Shown here piece by piece: positions 24,336 to 34,900 of a stretch of DNA of 64,000 nt. The notes under the pieces are model-generated. The model saw nothing but the letters and a program-made list of their open reading frames with translations. It was not told the DNA's origin and made no database searches. Source of the stretch: Perca fluviatilis (taxonomy: Eukaryota; Chordata; Actinopteri; Perciformes; Percidae); contig NC_053123.1 in assembly GCF_010015445.1 (NCBI RefSeq), positions 11,109,434 to 11,173,433 of the forward strand, written 5' to 3'. Each line of letters starts with the position of its first letter. Positions within the stretch are counted from its first letter, which is position 1. Made by a program: the position numbers and the translations under genes.

Positions 24336-24576
24336 AGCGCCATGAACGCAACAGAAGTGGTTTGTGGTTTGGCTGTAATGCCTTTGGGCTTTTACACCAC
24401 AAGGCACATTCACTGACATACTTTGTGTAGCCCCCCCCCCACCCGCCTATTGTTTTTTCACTGCCATTTCTTCTTCATGCAAATCCTTCTCAACACTTTT
24501 TCATCTGCTGTGTGTAAAGACCTAAATTACCGCTGCAAAAAATAGAATTACAAAATAATAGAATAGTTTATAGAAT

Positions 24577-24582
24577 AATAAA
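24577..24582 (+). terminator. rabl3: Poly(A) signal AATAAA for rabl3
   Basis: AATAAA lies about 240 bp after the rabl3 stop codon in an AT-rich stretch. It is the first canonical hexamer I found downstream on the plus strand. The 3' end use is inferred. Confidence 0.5.
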
Positions 24583-24721
24583 GATAAATATGTACATTCA
24601 GTTTAGCACATTTCGGAAATGAAGAAACATGCAAGATGATGTCAAAGGGCATAGGCACATCTTATAAATGTACAGTGAGATTTTGTGTTAAATCACTTTT
24701 CTTTTATACAATCAGTTGTAT

Positions 24722-24727
24722 TTTATT
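24722..24727 (-). terminator. Poly(A) signal AATAAA for the granzyme-like protease
   Basis: On the minus strand AATAAA lies about 170 bp past the protease stop codon. A variant ATTAAA sits nearer, at 24823-24828. Together with the rabl3 signal at 24577 this puts the two 3' ends about 150 bp apart, tail to tail. Confidence 0.45.
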
Positions 24728-24892
24728 TCACATGCAAAAACATTACATATACCAGCTTCTTGAATTATTTTTTCAAAACTAAAACTACTATCATTCACAT
24801 TCTCTAAATGTTTGCTGTGTTATTTAATAAGCAAGTGAAGAAAGAACCACATTCTTGTCCTCCTGAATAGTGGCTCATGCAATTTTCCCCAA

Positions 24893-26702
24893 TCACTTCA
24901 TCACTTTCTTAATCCACGGGAGAAAGAAATTGACTTTAGTGAAGACATGGGGATACTTGGGATTATTACAATCACATTCATAGGTAAAAGCTGTTAAACC
25001 CTGAGGCTTGCTGTTGCAGATAAGTGGTCCACCGGAATCCCCCTAAGAGAAAGGCAGCAGAAAGAGTTGATTGAGTAGACTGCAAAAAAAGATAAATTAC
25101 ACTTGTTTTTGATTAATAAAAGAAATCAGTTTTCAGCATAAGTGATGTATTTTGTAAATGGTTGGTTACTTATTTGCTGGTCTGCTTTAAATAGGGTTAG
25201 ATTACCTGGCAAACCCCTCCCTTCTTTTTGTCAAATTTGGTGCATATCATGCGGTCAGCTGAGAAGTATTTTTGCCATATATTTTTGCACTCAGCGCTGA
25301 ATTGCGTCTTCTCCGTGGTCTCCTTCAGTACTTTTGAGGCAGGCTTATCGGCTCCAGTTCGGCCCCAGCCAGCAACGACACAGTTAATGTTGGCTGGGAC
25401 TTTCCCATCTTTCTTAGATAGTCCAATGGTCTTGACATATTTATTCAGTGTGGCGTTGTTTTTTAACTGTGAAAGAAAACCGTGTAATTCACGATACAGT
25501 TGTCAGTCAGACATTTCAATGTGTGTTTATGTTCTCTTAAAGAAGCAACATTGAGGTTTTAAGATGAAACATTTCAACCCCACATCCTTCAGTGCAAATA
25601 TGTGAAATCACCTTGTGCAGCTTTTACTCTACACAACACAGTATGAAGAAATGCATCCACTACATTCATTGCACATATTACTTTACAGAGAAAATGTGTT
25701 TTTTTAAACACGCAGGTTTTGATGTGAACTTTTACACAGTTTTAGTTTACCTCTAGTAACATGATATCATAATCATATTTCCCAGTGATGAATTTGGGAT
25801 GTGGATGGTACTTAGCCACTTGGATCCATTGCTGACTTTTCTCTTTCTTGCTTATGTCATGTGCTCCAAGTACCACCGTCACGGGCTCAGAGCTGACAAA
25901 CAAGGGTACAAATAATGTAAAGACGTTTAATTATACTAAACTATTATACTTAGCACTTTACACTATAAATGGGACCTAAAACAATTGATGATTAAGTTTA
26001 ATATAACTATTAATGACTTGAAAATACACCTCTGATAGCATTCTGTCTTTCTCTTAACCCCAGGCTATGGCAAACATGGCATTCATGCAATACGATATCC
26101 CATTAGACTTGTTCAAATATAAGCTATTAAAAGTGACTAACAACAAGTCCTTTGCAAATGACAAATATGGTAATAAAACATTGATTTGAAGGCAAATAAT
26201 TAGTACCCATTAACTTTTTAAGTTTTTGTGACATCAAAAACATTTTGTGCATTGGTGCACAATAAACTCACTTTTCGCAGTGTGCTACAGTTAGAACAAA
26301 GTCCTCCCGAATAAGTATCCCGCCACATGTATGGTGTCCACGAACCTGGAGTGATGCCATGTAGGGTTTGGAATGAGGCTTTGTATCCTTCCCACCCACT
26401 ATGCCACTCTCAGAAGCCCCTTACACGAGGAGAGATGGTCAATTAATACACAGACTACAAGATACAAAATCCTCAACAGCCAAAAGATTATTGTTATAAA
26501 TTACATAACAAAAAAAGCCAAGTAATATTAATTTCAACCTTTCAGTCCCTAAAAAGGCTATAATCCTTAAAAATTTATATTATTATAAGGATTATATAAG
26601 GTCACTTCTCTAACGGAAATACATTTGAAGGACATTTTATCTCATCTTACCAGTGAGGGAGAGCAGCTGAAAGAAAAATATAATGCCGTATGCGTTGGCC
26701 AT
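24893..26702 (-). CDS. Granzyme/mast-cell-protease-like S1 serine protease, complete, 5 exons
   Basis: Exons in order are 26702-26651, 26419-26272, 25892-25751, 25466-25206 and 25042-24893 (753 nt, 250 aa). Phases I, II, 0, 0 are the usual pattern of the haematopoietic serine-protease family. A signal peptide ([18 protein letters not shown]) and a short activation peptide precede the mature N-terminus IVGG at Ile24. The catalytic triad is intact: His64 in TVAHC (exon 2), Asp109 in YDIMLL (exon 3) and Ser204 in GDSGGP (exon 5). Other landmarks are AGWGR and the C-terminal PWIKKVMK. The product should be secreted or stored in granules and activated by dipeptidyl-peptidase-type trimming. The S1 pocket is odd: Gly at chymotrypsin position 189, apparently Thr at 216 and His at 226, so trypsin-like specificity is unlikely. 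The start has an ideal ACCATGG context. I cannot assign a specific granzyme orthologue. Confidence 0.93.
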
Positions 26703-27084
26703 GGTCGTGCAGAAGTAAAAGCTGAACAGTGTGTCTTGCAGTGCTCCCCCTACCACCTTTTGTAGTCAACCTTCTAACTCTCACAACGGAACATTTGTGG
26801 GCAGGTGTCATTCTTTCAAAAAGATCACACCTTTCTTACTGCAGCATGAGTGAAACCATTTCATAAAACCAGATAAAACTGCCGACTTGTCATTTGAGTT
26901 GGCAGGCATACTTTGTTAACCCTTGTGTTGGCTTCCCTTCAAGCATGCAACCTGTTGTCCTCCTGGGTTAACCCTTTTTAAGATTCTTATATTTTTTTGT
27001 TTTTTTTCTCTAGGTTTTTGGTGCTTTTTTTGAGGTTTCTGTCACTTGTTTCACTACCACCGGATACACTGCTAACATATACTG

Positions 27085-27120
27085 TGTGTGTGTATGTATG
27101 TATGTATGTGTATGTATGTG

Positions 27121-27151
<31 letters not shown>
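27085..27151. repeat. TG/TATG/(TA)n microsatellite
   Basis: GTGTG and TATG units grading into about 12 TA units, inside the TTAA element 26920-27861. Confidence 0.9.
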
Positions 27152-27478
27152 TTTTAACCTTTATTTATCCAGGTAAGTCAATTGAGAACAACTTCTCATT
27201 TGCAACAACTTGCTGTCACATTCACACAGTTACACATTCATACCTGGAAGCTGCCCAGTACAACCACAGTCTGATCTGCTGGCCACTGAGTAGCTGACAT
27301 GTTGCCACTGGAGTGGTTGGGGTTAAGGGCCTTGCTCAAGAGCACCTCAGTGGTGTTAATGAGGGAGGGACAAGTGCTGCGCTTTTCACTTTCTCCAACC
27401 ACATTTTTTGCTGTCGGTCTGGGGATTGAACCAATCTTGCTTCTTTAACCACTAGGCCACCACTGCCCACATCAACTT
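27149..27478. repeat. Dispersed fish repeat nested in the TTAA element
   Basis: It begins AACCTTTATTTATCCAGG and ends near ACCACTAGGCCACCACTGCCC, passing GGCCTTGCTCAAGAGCACC. These phrases recur across fish genomes in SINE/LINE-tail-like repeats. The exact family is not resolved. Confidence 0.5.
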
Positions 27479-28262
27479 GTTACCACTAGTTTTACATATT
27501 TTTTTTCTTCTTTTAATTCCTTGTCAATAGACTTCATTTATATGAAATGATACTACATTTTTTTAGTTAAAAAAATGAAATTATTAGTTTTTTTCAGCAA
27601 ATGGTTACGATTGAGTGGATAATCACAGACTTTCAAAGTTTAGTCAGAATACGGTTTAGAAACCATTTCATTTTTTTTCCATGTGCTATAAAAATTTAAT
27701 AAATTCTATGAAAGTAGTGATATGATCCTTAATTTTACTTGAGAAGAGCATTGTATGGAACAACCCATGTTATGTTTGGGCAATTTGCTTGAAAGAAACC
27801 CAGATTTCGGATCTAGAAACTTTGAAAATGGGTCAAATTTGACCCGAGGACAACAAGAGGGTTAATTCATCAATAATCTGAATGTGTAGCACCACACTGT
27901 ATTACACTCTATGTCTCCTTGTGCCTCTACAAAACAATAATGAATTTTGAAAAGACATCTTTAAAACGTTAACATTTTATTGTGCTTTAAACAAGAGTTT
28001 AGGCCATGTCTACTTAAACCATCTACATTTCTTGCCCTAAAAATTGGAAAGGTCCATATAATCACAAATAGTCATGGTTTATTGTTTCGTTTTCATCACA
28101 GGCTACCTTTACCCTAAAGGAAACTGGTTAAAGTAAACGGTAAATGGTCAAATAGAAAACTGTGTATAAAGGCCACAGTAACCACAATGCGAACAAAGGT
28201 ACTCTTTGCTCCACACGCTCACATAATGGTGTGACTTCTAGCTCATGGTTTTTCCTGGCCAA

Positions 28263-28330
28263 AATTAATTTGATTGAAAGACAGACTTGCATCATGCAAG
28301 TCTGTCTTTTCAAAAACCATCAAATTAATT
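28263..28330. repeat. Near-perfect hairpin (inverted repeat)
   Basis: Inner arms AAAGACAGACTTGCAT (28277-28292) and its exact reverse complement (28294-28309) are separated by one base. Outer arms AATTAATTTGAT (28263-28274) and ATCAAATTAATT (28319-28330) are also exact complements. The two arm pairs are offset by a 2-base versus 9-base interruption. It lies between the protease and the UGT. Confidence 0.85.
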
Positions 28331-31300
28331 GCAAGTTTCATGTTGGCATTTTACTTGATAACATACTTGTTGTTTCAATTTAGTGAGGCTATGAACAAAT
28401 TGATTCTTTTGAAGCATTGTACCGAACCTGATAAGCTAAGCCCTGTCCTGCTGGAGGTTTTTCTCCTTTGATACTTTGTGGATTTCTGGTATGATATCTG
28501 GGTGTATATTAGAAGTCAATTTAAGCCATTGATATTAGTTCTTGAGTTTTTATTTAACTTTTAAACCTTAAACAACCAACAAATGAGCATTTACTGCAGA
28601 AAATGCCATTGGGGGATAAATGATATACTTAGCCACACACTTGGTCTGGAAATGTGGAAGAATGCTGTGTGATTAACCCTTGACACATGTATCTTTTTGA
28701 TAAACTATCCTGGCTTGAGTAATTTAAGAGCAGCAATGGCTTTTTCAAAAGAGCTGGTAAGCCTTATACAGCATATGCAATTATGTCTGCTGACCATTAG
28801 ATGGAGATATAAGCATTTAGTGGTTCACAAAATACACTTGACTTTTATTGTGAAGTTGAAGGCATTTGCCATTATTGCTTACCGCTAAATCCTATGGAGA
28901 AGACCTGAAAGAATAAATGTGACCGATTCTGCTAAGGCTCAAAAGGCCAGCGTTTTCTGACTCCACTTGGTCACTTCTCAAGCTACCTCTGTGTTCGTTG
29001 ACTGGTAGACCAGAAAATAATATTCTGGATTCGCTCAGTTCAATTATAACAAAGCTTTAGTAAATGATATTGCAAGCAGAATACAACTTATGCATCATGA
29101 CAAACAGGTACCCATGCATAAGGACCAGACCCCCTTTAAGGCATGTTCTTTCTCGTCCTAACGCCAACAGTCTGTCCGGGAATCTGGTCCCGTCCTGTTC
29201 TCTGCCCTCTCTCTTTATTCTCTCCAGGTTCCTCCTTCCGCCATGGCGTCTGTGCCGCTAATCAGTTGGTCATAGCTCAGACCTTCTGTCCCATTGCTAT
29301 GGTTGCAATGGAGGAAATTATGCTCATGTAGGGTTATGAGCAGATCTGCAACAGTTTGTGGATTGTGTAGTTTTTAGGTAATCTAGGTTCTGGCCTAAAT
29401 GGATCAATATAAAAGTGATACTGGAACAGATGGTTGTCTAGTTGGGCAGGGTTGATAGCAATCCTCATCTTTTTGTGTACCCTGATATCTTGCAGTTTTT
29501 AGTTATGGAGAGGAAGTCACAGGGTCAGACAGACAATACACTCCCACAAGTCCTTTGAACAGGTGGAGCTGAAACAGGCTTTGGTGTTTCCAGTATTATG
29601 TTGGACTGGAACTGGTTATGAGTTGCCACAGAAAAAAAGGTGTTGTTGGGCTATATTATTAGATTATGTAGTTTAAAGATCCCATGGCATGAAAATTTCA
29701 CTTTGAGGTTTTTTAACATTAATATCCGTTCCCCCAGCCTGCCTATGGTCCCCCAGTGGCTAGAAATGGCGATAGGTGTAAACTGAGCCCTGGGTATCCT
29801 GTTCTGCCTTTGAGAAAATGAAAGCTCAGATGGGCCGATCTGGAATCTTCCCTTGATGACATCATAAGGGGAAAGGTTACCCCCTTTCTCTGCTCTATTT
29901 TGAGTTAATAAATTGATTGATTGCATTTGTGAAAGCGAAATGATGAAAAGGATTTTTTTTAGCATATACAGATACAGTCTTTTCAGTGGCCACTTGTGCA
30001 GTTTGTACAAGCACATTCTTTACAGAAGTTTACACTTATAAACAGCGCCCATAATAACAAGAAGACGTTCCAGGGTTTTCCACCAGTATTACCCCAACCT
30101 CTGCAAGGCCGGCAGAGAGGGAAACAGCAGAACAAAAGCTGCAGCCACTGTATCGTGGTTATAGCGCAGACCGTAAAATGTCAGTCTGCTGGTAAGGATG
30201 ACTTCAGTAGTTCGTAAGAAGGGAGCAATAGTCAAACTGAGACTACTGCAGAACTTTGAGTTGCCTATTATTAGTTAGCTTTTTTTAATGTGCATTTTCC
30301 ACAATAATAAAAAATAACTAAAGAAGATGTTGCACTAAAAGGGCAGTAGTGAAATGTCACGGATGCAGTTTGTGTCCAGTCTAACAATTTGAGGACACAG
30401 ATTAATATGTTAGGGTCTGGCACTGTTTCATGAATAAAGTACTATTGACAGACTGCTCAGTGGCAAAATAAAGTGTTTAAATTGCAATTTGCAGTTGTCA
30501 TATTTAAAGAAGAAGAAACAAGTTGTGCATACAGTGGGCTCTAAGATGGCACCTGAAGAAAAAAACAAACAAGCAATAATACTTATTACTTATACTACTA
30601 CTACTATATTACTTATATTTCATTTTGAGCTTACTGTGCAGATTACTTGACTGCACAGGTCAGAGACAAAATGAAAGAAAGCAAAATACCCAGATTTGAA
30701 GGCAAGGTATCACACAGGATGATAATTATTCAGTTTTTGAGCAAAGTGAGATTTTCCATTAATGACACAATTGTCTCCTGTGTTCTGGCTCCACCCTCAG
30801 GCCAAATTTCCTCATTTCTGTCTTGATTTGTACATATTTTGCTCCAATACTGCCATGGATACCCAAGCTGAATTTATTTTATATCCATTCAACAGCTATA
30901 TTTCCTGATGGGTGATGACAAACTTAGGGACACATTTTTTCATTTCTCTGCATGCAGTCGGAGTATGTTGGGGAGATTCTTTTAGTTAAGGTCAACAAAC
31001 ACAACTTACTCTGATTGAGTGCTGGTAAATTTAATAAAACTCAACGCGGCCCAGGTAGAACCCAAGATGACACATAATTTATCTTCAGACCGAGCTGAAG
31101 ATTCTGCCCACATTGAACACATTGTTTGGCTTCTCTCGACAGGCCACAGGGGCTCCTGGTTGAATTGAAGCTATGATATATCCACAGAGCCTTCCCTGCT
31201 TTTCTTCTTTTGCTAGTAGGCAGAGTCGGAGGGAGAAAAATAAAGACTAGCTGACATTCTTCTTGGGTAAGATAATGGGCTGTTCAATAGTGCATCCACA

Positions 31301-31566
31301 TAGCTTTGGTTGACTGCAAACTAACAGCAGCCTGAGGGTCCCAAATAAAACTTTGACTGAAAGGTCACAAGTTCACACCTTAGCATCACTTAGTAAATAA
31401 CAGTGAACAGCCATCTGCTTCCTTAATAACAGCCTTTGAGTGCCCTCTGATACATTCCTGAATACTACTGCTCACTGGCAGACTATAGCCCCTTTCGCAC
31501 ATGCACTGCAACCTTGAATTTATCTAGACATTAACCTGAGGAGCTGTATGCGAGAATGTAAGAAAT
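28331..31566. other. Intergenic stretch between protease and UGT
   Basis: No gene recognised apart from the MITE copy at 29677-29903. The part 30900-31250 looks unique and non-repetitive but shows no coding signal. No further protease exons were found here. Confidence 0.5.
29677..29903. repeat. Copy of a TTAA-target MITE (same family as 44118-45005)
   Basis: It starts after TTAA (29673-29676) with AGATCCCATGGCATGAAA and then matches, in inverted orientation, the right half of the element at 44118-45005. The shared part includes the GGCGATAGGTGTAAAC and GATCTGGAATCTTCCC blocks. The far end is not recognisable, so the copy is probably partial. Confidence 0.75.
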
Positions 31567-31599
31567 GTTACCAGTGAGGGAGAGCAGCTAAAAGAAAAA
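31567..31599 (-). pseudogene. Relic of a granzyme-like exon 1 (signal-peptide exon and donor)
   Basis: This stretch matches the exon 1/donor region of the intact protease (26647-26679) over about 32 bases with a single mismatch. It keeps the donor and the codons for FFF-LLSLTG. The one difference changes the Gln codon CAG to TAG, a stop. The match ends abruptly on both sides and there is no ATG, so this is a decayed piece of a tandem duplicate about 4.9 kb upstream of the intact gene. I found no trace of the other exons. Confidence 0.7.
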
Positions 31600-31728
31600 A
31601 CATTTTTTTTAAAACATTTAAAACATTTGTTATAAAAATATTACAAAATAAATCCATGACAAAGTTAAAAAAAAATGTTATTAGCTTTATAGTTTGTTTT
31701 TCCAGAGAGTGGCTCAAAGTCAATTATT

Positions 31729-31830
<102 letters not shown>

Positions 31831-31919
31831 ACACTAGTGTGACATGTCATTGCAGTGTTTCAACCTCCATTATACTTCATTACAGTTTATAAAAGCTTAT
31901 GACTGTTGCATTAGAAACA

Positions 31920-34900
31920 CTACTGTTGCTTCTTCTTTGAAGTCCCCTTTCTGCAACACTTACGGGTGCAGAACATGCAGCATTTGAGTGTCACCCACAA
32001 AACAGTTAGGAGAATGACGACAAAAAAGCCGATGACATCCAGGCTATGGTACTGAATCCAGTTCAAGTCATGTGCAGCTACCCTTAAGTGTTTGGCTCCT
32101 TTGTGTCTTATCACGAACTCGGTCCAGAAAACAGCCAGGTCCAAAGGCTGAACAGGGCGGTCCAGGTGAATCTGAGACAGCATCACCATCTTCTCTTTGT
32201 AACTGGGGAGGAGTCATATTTTGAAAATACAAAGTTAATAGGATGATCTTCAGTTTCGATCATCACAATGTCTAATTGTATATCCTCATGGACTACATTT
32301 GTACAACTTTTTATACTATAAAATGTATAAAATAAAATACAAAACATTAATGTCAGTATAAAGATAGCTTGCCTTGTAACAGCAACAGTAATAACAAATT
32401 GGTACAGCTTATTAAATGCACCCTGACAAATCAATGTTCAGAATACAAATGCAGCAGATGTTATAGTATTAGCTACGATTTAGCATATATCAAGTATATT
32501 TAAAGAGTAGGATACATGTAAAAAAAAAAAAAGTATGGGGGATTAGGGAAGTACTTGTGAAGCTCCATGCATTATAAAATGTATTTAAAAATAAATTAGT
32601 AAAAAAGGAAGAAAGCCTTTGCACACTTGACAATGACAAATGGTGACAAAGCAGTCTCCATGGATTTGTTATCTATAGAGTAGAGGGACATTGACCACAG
32701 AAAGTGACTCAAATTGTGCAAAAATAGTGATTTATTTACAAAAATGTCCATGTGTTTTCAGCAAAAAGTCATCCAAACCATATGATGAATAAGAGTCACA
32801 GGAACGTTTCATAACTTAGCGCCCCTAGTAGTGGCAGGAAATACGACCCACCGGAGCGTTTTCCATCCTCATAACTAAACCAGAGAACATAACGGGTGTG
32901 GTTATAAACACATCGTTAACGTTGCGATATGGTCGCAGTTTAGTTCCGTTTAGAAAGAAACACTACTTATTATTTATTAGTTATTTTTAGGCACCAAAAC
33001 TACTAAGTTAAGTTTAGAACAAAGATTGTAATTGTTTAGCTACGTTTTGTTGGGGGTGAACGTGCCCCAAGCAACATTATTGAAAACCTGTGTGGGTGGA
33101 CCATGGGTGTGCAGGTGCTTTACAAATACTGAAAATAAAACACATTATTTTACATACTTTATACATAGAATATGAAGTATGTTTGTCAAATTTCTTTTCT
33201 TCCATTTCTGTCAGTTCTTTGTGTTTTCTAAATACCGTCTGATTAAAGGTTCCCTGTGGAGTTTTAGAGTTTTATGGAGTTGTTTTTTCTAACAGTGGGT
33301 CCCCGTTTTGCACTGATCTAGGTGGTGGTGATGTGCCAAGATATGCAGGAATGCACCAGCAAATGCAAGGAAGAGGAAGACTGAAAGCTAGTAAAGCTAA
33401 TTATAAAAAAACCAAAAACAATGCAGGATTTAAAATAATAAAAAAAATCGGCTTTGTTAATGTTTTTGAGGAGGGAAAATGCACTTGTTTTCTGACTTTT
33501 TACTTTTCCACATACAACTGAGTGACTCTTTAAATAACATAATCCACCGGTCTTACCTTTTGTCATGGATGATTTTATTAAGTGCAGCCAATAGGCTTTC
33601 AGTCGTCACATCATACATTCCGAGTTTCTCTGCCACACCGCGGGACACCATGCGATGTACATTGTCCGCCTGGTCCCCAAACAGTGGCAACATCAACATG
33701 GGTACAGCATTACAGATCCCCTCATAGATACCGTGGGAACCTCCGTGAGTCATGAAGACTTTAGCTTTGGGATGGGCTGAAGAGCACAAAAACATACACA
33801 ATTATAGGTCCACTCCACCACAAACCAATTGCAGGTAAGGTTTTAAAAACATACTTTGATTAGTTTGAATGATACGATTCATTACATGACTCTGTCTGGA
33901 TAAAACGATACACACCTAAAAGATCATTCTGAGGTAACCACTTCAAAAGTCTCACATTCTTGGGTACATCTTTAGGTTGGGCTCCAGTGTATCTCCACAG
34001 AACCTGAAACAGAAATAATACCTCTTCATGTTTAACATGTGATGTGCAAACTCTTTATGTAATGAGAGTTTGGCATGTTTACAACAAGGCAAGGCAGGGG
34101 ACAAAGTCCTATGGTTCAAACTGATTAGGGCTTTAGCAGGTATAGGAGTGTGGAAATATCTGCCTAATGTGTAATGTTTGCAGTTCTTGTGTAGTTAGGA
34201 ACTTGTGTATTTTGTTTGAAGAGATAACATTCTAATACAAGTAATCAGAGTTGTTATGCATGAACTGATATAGGTTATTGGATTGAATCCAAGTGAAGTC
34301 ATTTAATCTGTTATGCTATTGTTACCCTTTGAGGAATTTGCCGAAAGGCCTCAAAGAACTGTTTAGCCTTATCCTCAGGCATGCTGGACACCATTGAGCC
34401 CAGAGTAAAGACAATAAAGCCGTCGTCCCCTGAGCCATCCACAAACTCCTCCAAGTCCTGCAGAGAGGTTGGAAAAGAAACAAAAATGAGTTGAAAAAAA
34501 ATGTTTAAAAAAACCAAAACTTAGTTTGTACTATGCTCATAATAAAATGTTAGATGTAGTGTGCAATGAGCAAAGTGCATTAGCTAGATGGGATTAATAG
34601 TATCAGCATTCAGCAGAGATCCACCCAGTTAAATAATGTTAGAAGCACAATCTTATATGTACTTATGTCAAGACTCCATTTGATCTATTTGATTCCTTTT
34701 AACACAACAGGACCCCTCACTTCTTTACTTAGATTATGCTGACCATAGTCCACAAATCTGCTTTTCCTGGCTCAGAGTTCGCACACTGAATCTTCCAGCA
34801 GATAAACCTGTTCTTTCATAAGCTTATTAGCCAGTTGTTGGTACATCATGATAAACAGTTATTCTTTACAATCTTTTCAGCACCCGTGTTTGTCTCCATA

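Larger units (their letters stand above)
26920..27861. mobile_element. TTAA-flanked piggyBac-like non-autonomous element with a nested repeat
   Basis: The element is bounded by TTAA at 26916-26919 and 27862-27865. The left end reads CCCTTGTGTTGGC and the right end, on the other strand, CCCTCTTGTTGTCCTCGGG; GGGTCAAATTTGACCC palindromes lie just inside the right end. TTAA duplication with CCC termini is the piggyBac pattern. The interior carries a TA microsatellite and an unrelated dispersed repeat (27149-27478). Confidence 0.7.
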
